A stretch of 6,733 bases of DNA. Origin: Planctomycetaceae bacterium. GTDB taxonomy: Bacteria; Planctomycetota; Planctomycetia; Pirellulales; Thermoguttaceae. The stretch spans positions 1 to 6,733 of the forward strand of contig JAISBG010000736.1 in NCBI GenBank assembly GCA_031266315.1. The letters run 5' to 3'. Below are positions 1 through 5,963 of the stretch, in pieces; within the stretch, counting starts at the first letter, position 1, and each line of letters opens with the position of its first letter. Position numbers and translations under genes: made by a program. The notes under the pieces were generated by a model, which saw nothing but the letters and a program-made list of their open reading frames with translations, was not told where the DNA came from and did not search any database.

Positions 1-591
1 CCAAAGGTACATTAATATTCTAGTACCAATCCAAGGATTTAAGATTGCAATGAAGGGCATACTACCGATAAATGTTCCGGCAATAGCACCTTCAAATCGT
101 GACACTCCAAAATAGGGTCCCACAACCGCTCCGATAGTCATACCAGCAATACCACCTACAATTGCTCCTGCCATCATTGCTCCACCCAAAGACATATTTC
201 CACTTGGATCAATCCCATTAACCGGGTCAGCATGAGTGTACAGATATTTATGCAGAGATTGTGGATCGGAGAGATTTCCAAAGAACGGATCAAGTCGATT
301 AAATCGCCCTGTTACGGGGTCGTAATATCTTGCACGTAAGTATTGTTGCCCGATTTTTGAGTCGAATTGTTCGCCGCTGTACAAGAATTCAGTTAGCGCA
401 ACAGATGGGTCGAAACCAATGGCGTTACCATAAGCATCGAAAGCGTAGAGTTCGGCGATGGCACCAACAAAATTTATCAATGCTCTGGTGCTTCCATGAC
501 CGTCGAATGTGAAGTATAACTCTTGTTCGGTGTTGTTTTTAACGGTGATTTGGCTGATTTTGTTCAGTCCGATAATGTATATTATGTTCGG
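1..591 (-). pseudogene. RHS repeat-associated core, 5'-truncated C-terminal tip (runs off left edge)
   Basis: An open minus-strand frame runs from a stop at 592-594 to the left edge. It contains FTFDGHGSTRAL, then AELYAFDAYGN, LYSGEQFDSKIGQQYLRARYY, RYYDPVTGRFN, SLHKYLYTHADPVNGIDPSG: the conserved RHS core that ends in DPxG. After DPSG (about 198-210) comes a variable tail, glycine-rich and hydrophobic (GAIVGGIAGMTIGAVVG), where RHS proteins carry their toxin or variable domain; I do not recognise this tail. Homology begins about 10 codons after the stop (YIIGLNKISQ). There is no ATG or ribosome binding site before the core, and no YD repeats upstream in any minus frame. Intact RHS proteins are usually far longer, so this is a displaced tip or decayed fragment, not a full gene. 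The cognate immunity gene would be expected beyond the left edge. The RHS identity is clear; the pseudogene status is inferred from the truncation. Confidence 0.85.
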
Positions 592-1006
592 TTAGCCCTA
601 CTTTTTTCACATTATAACGATTTTAACGAGGCAGCAAATCCCTATTTACCACTACAAACCACGTTTCTTAACCTAATTGTCAAAGATCATTCTAATAGCA
701 TAACACAATCCACCCTTCTCTTCAATAGAATCCATATATCCTTTTATCGAAAAAACTTTAGAAAAAATTTGCAAAAAATAAGATTTCAAATAAAAAATAT
801 TTTATGCTAAAAATACCTTTTATTTCTAAAGTTTTTCATTTATAATGCAGTTATCAGTCAGTTTTGATATCGTAGTATTGCCTACCTTATTTTTTAACAA
901 AATTTACCAATGTGAATTGTCGGCTGGTTTGGGGAACGTTTTATCCGTGCATAATGAAGAACAAATTCATTAACTTTCTGACAACCAATTATATGGAGGT
1001 AAAATT
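592..1006. other. AT-rich intergenic stretch between the RHS fragment and the immunity-like gene
   Basis: I find no supported gene here. The composition is clearly more AT-rich than the RHS fragment or the cytochrome gene, with many A and T runs. A TATAAT hexamer lies at 841-846 but has no convincing -35 at the right distance. TTGGGG (929-934) and CATAAT (950-955) are only 15 bp apart. Either could give a plus-strand transcript into the next gene, but neither is good enough to call as a promoter. The stretch meets the RHS fragment at about 591 with no visible repeat or insertion-sequence end. Confidence 0.5.
995..999 (+). promoter_or_regulatory. Shine-Dalgarno site of the broken immunity-like gene
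   Basis: GGAGG lies 7 bases before the ATG at 1007. It is the best ribosome binding site in the window and fixes the start of the downstream frame. It suggests the gene was translated before, or despite, the apparent frameshifts. Confidence 0.7.
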
Positions 1007-1699
1007 ATGAAAGTATTTCAATTTGAAGCTGAACTTGGTACAGGATATAAAACTTATAATGTTATCTATGATAAGCACGAAGACTTTGAACCTATAAGTA
1101 AAGCATTCCTCTTTGACCCAAAACCAATTAAAAGTTGTTGGCAACCATTAGAAATCCGATGGTTTGGTGATGATAATGATTATGATGAACCATATCCACC
1201 TAAAATATGCCGGAACAATAGAAGGAGATATATCTTATTGTTGGGGTCTAAGTGGGATATTATTTTCACAACATGCCGTAACTGTATTCGAACCTTATCT
1301 ACAAAATACAGTAGAATTTTTACCATTGAAATTACAACTAAATAAAATTTTTTTGCTCTAAAAATATTAAAAAATTTTAATATTGAAGATATATTAGATA
1401 TGGACAAGTCAATAATTAAATTGGCACATCGAACACGAAAGCAAAAAAAGTTAGGAATACCTAAATGGATAGATTCATCTGAACCTTTTTTACCACACTT
1501 TCATGAGGAAATGTTGAACGATATTTTGATATTCACAATGGTACCGAGTTGTTTAAGGAATATTTATATTACAGATAAATTTGTAGATATTATAAATAAA
1601 AATAACTTTACAGGTGCAACATTCAAACAGATATATCCACCACCTGATTCTAAACCGAATGATTTATATGATGTCCAATTAAAAATTGTTAGATTGTGA
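1007..1699 (+). pseudogene. Imm11/DUF1629-like immunity protein, split by two compensating frameshifts
   Basis: Three pieces in two frames read as one protein of about 230 residues. The first frame (from ATG 1007) gives MKVFQFEAELGTGYKTYNVI and continues to about DYDEPYPP. The +1 frame then gives AGTIEGDISYCWGLSGILFS, QHAVTVFEPYL and TVEFLPLKLQLNKIF. Around the seven-T run 1348-1354 the original frame resumes: ALKILKNFNIEDILDMDKS, then the 1400-1699 open frame with NIYITDKFVDIINKNNFTGATF. From memory of the family, the pattern 'F(S)(E/Q)xAVxxLxPxL..xEFLPL..LDxxKS..F(V/I)TDxFxxxxxxxxLTGxxF' is that of Imm11 (DUF1629), immunity proteins of polymorphic toxin systems. The first shift lies near 1195-1215, possibly in the four-A run 1202-1205. 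The net change is zero, so both ends share a frame. It is either a recent pseudogene or an intact gene carrying two indel sequencing errors. It is divergent from the RHS fragment, so it is not that toxin's downstream partner. Confidence 0.6.
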
Positions 1700-1803
1700 T
1701 AAGTGTTAATTTTTATTGAATCCTTTACCAATCACAGAATTGATTCTCGATCTTGACGAATGATCTCGTTTAATTGATAAGGCGTTCAATAAATATTATG
1801 TTT

Positions 1804-1851
1804 AATATACTCATCACACTTGAATTTTAGGTTTTTAAGATAGTGTTCATT
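1804..1851 (+). repeat. 48-bp inverted repeat, left copy
   Basis: This stretch is the reverse complement of 2456-2503 at 43 of 48 positions by my count. It includes the shared 17-mer TTTTAAGATAGTGTTC with flanks and ACTTGAATTT. On the minus strand it corresponds to the upstream and start region of the cytochrome gene, with GTG where that gene has ATG. Similarity ends at 1804 and 1851. No coding continuation resembling the cytochrome follows on the minus strand, so this is a repeat end or a copied fragment, not a second gene. Confidence 0.8.
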
Positions 1852-2150
1852 GTTTGCCTCGTCCCTAAAGTCCTTTTTGTTCCTCATGTCTCTTACAAAA
1901 ACAAAAACCGAATTTTAAAGTGTGAAGAGTATAGATATTATGATGAACATTGTTTTTACCGCTTTAAAATAAACATTTCAATAATGTTTTATGTAGTGAT
2001 GATTCATAACCTGTTTATAATTAACACTTTAATATCAATTCCTATCCCCGGTGAACAACGACGTTTTGAGGAGTGAACCCGGCAGTGAACCGCCACTTAT
2101 GTGTTTCTATAAGTCTTTATATTACAAAGACTTACGACGAACCTGAAAGA
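1852..2150. other. Non-coding stretch between the left inverted repeat and the palindromic array
   Basis: I see no supportable gene. A plus-strand open frame at 1843-2076 (77 codons) has no ribosome binding site, no recognisable motif and begins inside the repeat. The hexamer GTGAAC occurs three times close together (about 2050-2092), which may be chance. A strong small hairpin occupies 2110-2134. Confidence 0.5.
2110..2134. repeat. 9-bp-stem hairpin
   Basis: TAAGTCTTT at 2110-2118 pairs perfectly with AAAGACTTA at 2126-2134 around a 7-base loop. It sits 16 bases before the palindromic array. It has no T-run, so it is not an evident intrinsic terminator. Its outer part, AAGTC..GACTT, recalls the AAGTCC..GGACTT hairpins inside the element at 5625-5964, but the match is too short to call homology. 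Confidence 0.5.
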
Positions 2151-2188
2151 GGCGGGCAACCTTTCAATGAAGGTAGGCAACCTTTAAT

Positions 2189-2240
2189 TTTAGGTGGGCG
2201 ACCTTTCGCTGAAAGGTCGCGTCGGCGATAGCCGACTGTG
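2189..2240 (+). repeat. 52-bp hairpin arm, left copy (two hairpins side by side)
   Basis: The stretch holds a 10-bp perfect hairpin (arms GCGACCTTTC at 2198-2207 and GAAAGGTCGC at 2211-2220, loop GCT), directly followed by a 6-bp hairpin (GTCGGC at 2221-2226 and GCCGAC at 2231-2236, loop GATA). It matches the reverse complement of 2352-2403 at 49 of 52 positions. Two of the three differences are the two halves of one base pair of the 10-bp stem (G-C here, A-T in the other copy). Confidence 0.85.
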
Positions 2241-2267
2241 AATTAGATTAACGACGGCAAAATGAAG

Positions 2268-2308
2268 ACTCAACCGGCGCGACCGCCCAGCGGGCGGATC
2301 GCCCACCT
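2268..2308 (+). repeat. GC-rich hairpin module, central copy
   Basis: CCGCCC (2283-2288) pairs with GGGCGG (2292-2297) around loop AGC. Outer GCG and CGC can pair across a small internal loop. It matches the reverse complement of 5375-5415 at 38 of 41 positions. It ends in GCCCACCT, the same tail as the other modules, and sits at the middle of the 2151-2450 palindrome. Confidence 0.8.
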
Positions 2309-2351
2309 ATTTTCGCCGACGGTGAATCAAATTGCCTGCTTTCAACAGGGG

Positions 2352-2403
2352 CATAGTCGGCTATCGCCGACGCAACCTTTCAGCGAAAGGTTGCCCACCT
2401 AAA
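2352..2403 (-). repeat. 52-bp hairpin arm, right copy
   Basis: This is the inverted partner of 2189-2240. The hairpin GTCGGC (2356-2361) with GCCGAC (2366-2371), loop TATC, is followed by a perfect 10-bp hairpin: GCAACCTTTC (2372-2381) with GAAAGGTTGC (2385-2394), loop AGC. The tail GCCCACCTAAA is shared with the neighbouring motif copies. Confidence 0.85.
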
Positions 2404-2429
2404 GTAAATGCTTGCCCACCTAAAGTAAA
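2391..2429 (+). repeat. Tandem 18-bp direct repeat at 21-bp spacing
   Basis: TTGCCCACCTAAAGTAAA occurs exactly at 2391-2408 and 2412-2429. A shorter relative, TTGCCCGCCTAAAC, follows at 2442-2455. The first copy is the tail of the right hairpin arm, so these are extra copies of a module tail without the stem. They lie 60 to 100 bp before the cytochrome start. Confidence 0.85.
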
Positions 2430-2441
2430 AGGTTTAAACAG

Positions 2442-2470
2442 TTGCCCGCCTAAACAAGGAACACTATCTT
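2442..2470 (+). promoter_or_regulatory. Weak candidate promoter for the cytochrome gene
   Basis: TTGCCC (2442-2447) and TATCTT (2465-2470) are 17 bp apart, each matching four of six sigma-70 consensus bases. The -35 would lie in the last motif of the palindromic array and the -10 in the 48-bp inverted repeat. The transcript would then begin very close to the ATG, giving almost no leader. Motif quality is low and planctomycete promoters are poorly defined, so this is a suggestion only. Confidence 0.2.
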
Positions 2471-2503
2471 AAAAGCCTGAAATTCAAGTATGATAAGTAT
2501 ATT
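2456..2503 (-). repeat. 48-bp inverted repeat, right copy, covering the cytochrome start codon
   Basis: This is the inverted partner of 1804-1851 (43 of 48). It contains the ATG at 2490 and the first 14 bases of the cytochrome coding sequence. The two copies are 604 bp apart and enclose the whole palindromic array. Confidence 0.8.
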
Positions 2504-5345
2504 ATTTTGTTTTTTGTTGTTCGGCGGTTTGGTTTTTTTGCCGGAGTTTTGTGTTGCGGACGAGAGGGCGGTTCGTTTTCCTTTGCAATTGCCGGATAAG
2601 CGTTACGCCGACCCCGAATCTTGTGCAAAATGTCACGCCGACCTGTGTTCGCAGTGGAAGGGAAGCGACCATGCAAAATCAATGAATCACGCCTCCGAGC
2701 AATCCGTTCTCGGTGATTTCAATAATGTTGTTTTTCTTCACATTGGTTTTGACGATTTGCTGTTTTTGAGTTCCGCCGAAATCAAAAAATTGCTCGGCGT
2801 TCTCGAAACATCAACTCCCGAATTGAATCCGCGAAAAGAATATCTTTCCGATTTAACCCGCAACGAATCGGGCAAGCACGAAATCGGCAATTCGTCTCCG
2901 AAACAACGTTATAATGTTGCTGGTCGGAAAATGAAGGCGTTGTCGGGAGCGGGGCTGGAAGACTTGGTTACGGCAACTTTTGACGCCAAACGCGGAATTG
3001 TTGAACGGTTGCGGCAAAATATGTCCGAAACACAACGTCAGGAATTTGACGACGAACTGTTGTTTCAAAAGGCGTTGCGGTTTCAACGCCCCGGAGATAT
3101 TGCGGTTGCCCAAGATAAAATTGTTCGCGTCATCACTCAACTCGTTCATGACAACTCCGTCACCACAAAATTCGGAACACCTTTTCGTCTGTTTCGCGAT
3201 GAGAATAAATTTATGGTCGAAACCGATATTGGAACGTTTGAAGTCCGTTTCACTCTCGGCAACCGCCCCTTGCAACAATATTTGGTCGAAACGGAAGGCG
3301 GACGGCTTCAGGCGTTGCCGGTTGCGTGGGATTCTGTTGAAAAGCGTTGGCTTCATCTTTATCCCAAAGAACAAATTCTCAAAGGCGACCCGCTGCACTG
3401 GACAACCTCGTTGCAAAATTGGAACCGAATGTGCGCCGATTGTCACACAACCAACTTGCAAAAAAACTTCGACCCGAAAACAAAAGAATACCGCACCACG
3501 TTTACTGAACTCCATGTCGGTTGTCAGTCTTGTCATGGTCCTTGCGGAAAACATGTCGAAACGGCGGAAAAACAGGGATTGATTGCCGGTTGGAAACAGG
3601 ATATTCCGACGGAGGTTTTTTCGCTGACCAATGCGAACGGAACGCAAATTGTCCAGAGTTGTGTGTTTTGCCACGCCCGCCGGCGACTCTTGCATGAAGG
3701 TGCCAAACCGCCCGAAACTCCCGCCGCCGATTGGTTGATTCCCGAATCGGTGGACGCTCCTATTTATTATCCCGACGGGCAATTGCTTGAGGAAGCGTTT
3801 GAATACGGCTCCTTTTTACAATCGAAAATGCACGACAAAGGCGTGAGTTGTACGAATTGCCATGAACCTCATTCGCTGGAATTGAAGTTTCAGGGCAACC
3901 GGCTTTGTACGCAATGTCATTCGCCGTCGATTTATGACACGGTCAAACATCACTTTCACCCGAACTCCAACAATCCCGGAACCCAATGTGTGGAGTGTCA
4001 TTTTCCGCAATCGACTTACATGGTTGTTGACCCGCGCCGTGACCATAGTATTCGGAAACCAAGTCCGGCGTTGACGCTTACCGCCGGTGTTCCGAATGCC
4101 TGCACAATTTGCCACCGCGACCGGAATAAAGGCGAAACATTGGAATGGGCAAGAGATCACATTGACCGTTGGTACGCCGAAAAACGTAAAACCGCCGTCG
4201 GGTACAGCGACCTCTGGCCCACCGATGATCATTATGCGTTGGCAATTGCCGCCGGAAGACGAGATGATCCGGCGGCAGTGCAAAAACTGTTAAAGGTTGT
4301 TCGCGACAAAGGGAACAAAGAATTTCGTCCGGTAATTCGTGCGGCGGCAATTACGTTGCTCAGTCGTATTCCAACAGACCAAACGGCAGAGGAAATTTTC
4401 TCGGTGTGTGCCGACGGCTTGAACGATGCGGATTCTTGGGTTCGGTTTGCGGCGTTGGGAGCGTTGGCGGCTCAACCGGAGCACATCAAACTAAAACATC
4501 TGGCACCGTTGCTCAACGATCCGGTTCTGGCGGTTCGCACGGAAACGGCAAGAGTTTTGGCAAGAAACGCGTTGACACTGACCGAAGAAGGCAATCTCAA
4601 AAAATCGTTTGAAAATGCCAAGCAGGAATATATTGCCGCCCAAAAAGTTGACAACGATCAGGCGGCAACCTATTTGAATCTTGCGGTTTTGGAACACGAT
4701 CTTGCCGCTTCCAAGATTGACGAAGTGCAACGTTGGTTGGAGGCGTCGATTCAAAATGCGCCGGCTTCGGCGGTTGACGAAGCCCGAAAAACCGCGTTGC
4801 CGCTAATCGACCGCCTGACCGCAACAACGTTGGAATATTACCGTCAATCGCTGGAAATTGACGGCGATTTTCTGCCGTCGCGGATAAATCTGGCAATGTT
4901 GTACCATGAACGCGGCAATGATATGGCGGCAGAGCGGGAATTTCGGGAGGCGTTGCGGATTGAGCCGGAAAACGGAAATACCGCCTATTCGCTCGGATTA
5001 CTGCTCGCGGAACTCCAACGTTCAGAGGAAGCCGCTGACATGCTTCGCCAAGCGTCGCAACATCTCGAAACAACAACCGGACAAACCGCAACTCGAAATC
5101 GTGTTCGATATAATCTCGGTTTATTACTGCTCCAACTAAAACGCCATGACGAAGCGGAAAAAGAATTGAAGGATATTATCCAATCGGAGCCGCAAAACAA
5201 GACGTTTTTGTACGCTTTAACCGTTGCCTACCTCCAACGAAACGCAACCTCACAGGCTTCGGCAATCCTTGACCGCCTCATCAAACTCGACCCCCAAAAC
5301 CCGCAATGGCAACAATGGAAAACCCGTCTCCGTTCACAACAATAA
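2490..5345 (+). CDS. Exported octahaem cytochrome c with HEAT and TPR repeats
   Basis: A 951-residue protein. Residues 1-23 form a hydrophobic signal peptide (likely cut after A23) that unusually lacks Lys/Arg near the N-terminus. Eight CXXCH haem sites start at C45, C315, C345, C391, C454, C473, C500 and C538. Conserved text around haems 1-3 (VLGDFNN, LGNRPLQQYLVETEGGRLQA, DPLHWT..QNWNRMCADCH, GCQSCHGP) matches the cytochrome c554/c-prime-like multihaem family common in planctomycetes. Residues about 87-222 form a haem-free, charged segment that seems extra compared with relatives I remember. HEAT-like helices span about 580-695 and TPR units about 777-936 (ALRIEPENGNTAYSLGLLL, LIKLDPQNP). 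It should act outside the cytoplasmic membrane in electron transfer, with the repeats as a docking scaffold; donor, acceptor and any catalytic activity are unknown. No CXXCK site is present. The ATG is the only start after a stop at 2478-2480; no Shine-Dalgarno is visible and the start lies inside a repeat. No neighbouring gene forms an operon with it. Confidence 0.93.
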   Translation: MISILFCFLLFGGLVFLPEFCVADERAVRFPLQLPDKRYADPESCAKCHADLCSQWKGSDHAKSMNHASEQSVLGDFNNVVFLHIGFDDLLFLSSAEIKKLLGVLETSTPELNPRKEYLSDLTRNESGKHEIGNSSPKQRYNVAGRKMKALSGAGLEDLVTATFDAKRGIVERLRQNMSETQRQEFDDELLFQKALRFQRPGDIAVAQDKIVRVITQLVHDNSVTTKFGTPFRLFRDENKFMVETDIGTFEVRFTLGNRPLQQYLVETEGGRLQALPVAWDSVEKRWLHLYPKEQILKGDPLHWTTSLQNWNRMCADCHTTNLQKNFDPKTKEYRTTFTELHVGCQSCHGPCGKHVETAEKQGLIAGWKQDIPTEVFSLTNANGTQIVQSCVFCHARRRLLHEGAKPPETPAADWLIPESVDAPIYYPDGQLLEEAFEYGSFLQSKMHDKGVSCTNCHEPHSLELKFQGNRLCTQCHSPSIYDTVKHHFHPNSNNPGTQCVECHFPQSTYMVVDPRRDHSIRKPSPALTLTAGVPNACTICHRDRNKGETLEWARDHIDRWYAEKRKTAVGYSDLWPTDDHYALAIAAGRRDDPAAVQKLLKVVRDKGNKEFRPVIRAAAITLLSRIPTDQTAEEIFSVCADGLNDADSWVRFAALGALAAQPEHIKLKHLAPLLNDPVLAVRTETARVLARNALTLTEEGNLKKSFENAKQEYIAAQKVDNDQAATYLNLAVLEHDLAASKIDEVQRWLEASIQNAPASAVDEARKTALPLIDRLTATTLEYYRQSLEIDGDFLPSRINLAMLYHERGNDMAAEREFREALRIEPENGNTAYSLGLLLAELQRSEEAADMLRQASQHLETTTGQTATRNRVRYNLGLLLLQLKRHDEAEKELKDIIQSEPQNKTFLYALTVAYLQRNATSQASAILDRLIKLDPQNPQWQQWKTRLRSQQ

Positions 5346-5374
5346 CAAAAGCAATGATTCAGGGAAACGAAAAG

Positions 5375-5415
5375 AGGTAGGCAATCCGCCCGCTGGGCGG
5401 TTGCGCCGGTTGAGT
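5375..5415 (-). repeat. GC-rich hairpin module just after the cytochrome gene
   Basis: This is an inverted copy of 2268-2308 (38 of 41). CCGCCC (5386-5391) pairs with GGGCGG (5395-5400) around loop GCT, and outer GCA (5381-5383) pairs with TGC (5402-5404) across a small internal loop. Starting 30 bp after the cytochrome stop, it could stall transcription or protect the 3' end, but there is no T-run for a classic intrinsic terminator. Confidence 0.8.
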
Positions 5416-5508
5416 TTTACTCGACTCCAACAGACAATGCCCCGCCCTTATGTATTGTTTCGATAGCAGAATATTTATGAAGGACATACCAACGGGAGTC
5501 AATAACCG

Positions 5509-5547
5509 CTCAACCGGCGAAACCTTTCAGCGAAAGGATTGCCCACC
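5509..5547 (+). repeat. Hairpin module with exchanged stem
   Basis: The flanks CTCAACCGGCG (5509-5519) and GGATTGCCCACC (5536-5547) match the GC-rich module type. The stem is instead CCTTTC (5523-5528) with GAAAGG (5532-5537), loop AGC, as in the 52-bp arms. It is therefore a hybrid of the two module types. Further right (5561-5605), GGGTGGG and GTTGGGCAA may be decayed relatives. No gene is seen in 5346-5610. Confidence 0.7.
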
Positions 5548-5624
5548 ACTCTTGACATTTTTAGGGTGGGAAATCGCGAAAAGAGTTGGGCAATTTGTCG
5601 AAAGGTTTTACTTGGGGGGTCAGT

Positions 5625-5654
5625 AGGATTGCAATTTCTTTTGTAACCGTTCAC
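5625..5654 (+). repeat. Left terminal inverted repeat of the MITE-like element
   Basis: The 30-bp repeat begins AGGATTGCAA and ends AACCGTTCAC. It pairs in inverted orientation with 5934-5963 at 24 of 30 positions. Confidence 0.7.
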
Positions 5655-5692
5655 GAAGTATCAAAGTAATATTGGGTAAAATGTGTATTATT

Positions 5693-5747
5693 AAGTCCGT
5701 AGGACTTGTACATGGATAACCCCGTGCAAACGAAGTGCAGCACGGGG
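5693..5747 (+). repeat. Inner 55-bp palindrome arm, left
   Basis: The arm starts with the self-complementary AAGTCCGTAGGACTT (5693-5707), then three bases, then a 37-bp block (5711-5747) holding CCCCGTGC and GCACGGGG. Its inverted partner at 5850-5904 differs only in the three-base linker (two differences). Confidence 0.9.
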
Positions 5748-5773
5748 TATTGAGTAATATGCATCCTCCTACC

Positions 5774-5790
5774 GAACTGCGTAGCAGTTC
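5774..5790 (+). repeat. Central 17-bp palindrome arm, left
   Basis: GAACTGCGTAGCAGTTC is an exact inverted partner of 5813-5829. It also folds on itself with a 7-bp stem and loop GTA. The two copies are 22 bp apart at the centre of the nested palindrome. Confidence 0.9.
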
Positions 5791-5812
5791 AACAGAAAAC
5801 ACTTGTCCTATT

Positions 5813-5829
5813 GAACTGCTACGCAGTTC
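5813..5829 (-). repeat. Central 17-bp palindrome arm, right
   Basis: GAACTGCTACGCAGTTC, the exact inverted partner of 5774-5790. Confidence 0.9.
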
Positions 5830-5849
5830 CATGTGTTGTTGAGGTGTTT

Positions 5850-5904
5850 CCCCGTGCTGCACTTCGTTTGCACGGGGTTATCCATGTTAAAGTCCTACGG
5901 ACTT
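5850..5904 (-). repeat. Inner 55-bp palindrome arm, right
   Basis: This is the inverted partner of 5693-5747, ending in AAGTCCTACGGACTT (5890-5904). The 37-bp block 5850-5886 is a perfect match. Confidence 0.9.
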
Positions 5905-5933
5905 AGGAATCGTAAGTAATAACATTACCTTGA

Positions 5934-5963
5934 GTGAACGGCTACGGAAAAACTTGTAATCCT
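5934..5963 (-). repeat. Right terminal inverted repeat of the MITE-like element
   Basis: The repeat runs from GTGAACGGCTACGG to TTGTAATCCT, the inverted partner of 5625-5654 with six mismatches. It lies 4 bases before the second 11-bp direct repeat. Confidence 0.7.

Larger units (their letters stand above)
2151..2450. repeat. About 300-bp imperfect palindromic array of hairpin modules and 11-bp motifs
   Basis: Motif GGYRGGCRACC occurs at 2151-2161, 2172-2182 and 2193-2203, exactly 21 bp apart. Its reverse complement occurs at 2389-2399, 2410-2420 and 2440-2450 (21 and 30 bp apart), so three copies face three. Within this lie the 52-bp arms 2189-2240 and 2352-2403 and a central GC-rich hairpin module at 2268-2308. 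The variant GCGGGC is outermost on both sides. The array ends 40 bp before the cytochrome start codon, so it fills that gene's upstream region. Possible roles are a REP/BIME-like mobile repeat, a transcript-end or transcript-stability element, or a cluster of protein-binding sites; the sequence does not decide. Confidence 0.75.

Noticed and set aside
523..810. 95-codon plus-strand open frame
   Set aside because: Its first part is antisense to the RHS fragment and the rest is AT-rich intergenic sequence.
1..1699. Intact RHS toxin with its immunity gene
   Set aside because: The genes are divergent, the RHS part is truncated and its immunity gene would be expected past the left edge; the Imm11-like gene is itself frameshifted.
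1843..2076. 77-codon plus-strand open frame
   Set aside because: It starts inside the 48-bp inverted repeat, lacks a ribosome binding site and shows no motif or sensible composition.
2151..2450. CRISPR array
   Set aside because: The 21-bp spaced motifs are short, face both ways and have no unique spacers of CRISPR length; no cas gene is present.
2980..3582. 200-codon plus-strand open frame inside the cytochrome gene
   Set aside because: It overlaps the proven frame completely, is low-quality protein text and has no ribosome binding site; it is a by-product of codon bias.
2853..3782. 309-codon open frame on the minus strand
   Set aside because: It lies entirely antisense to the haem-binding part of the cytochrome gene, whose eight CXXCH motifs prove the plus frame. 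The antisense translation has no recognisable motif.
5620..5862. 80-codon minus-strand open frame ending near the left terminal repeat
   Set aside because: It is composed of the palindromic repeats of the MITE-like element; the translation reflects the hairpin sequences and starts inside an arm.
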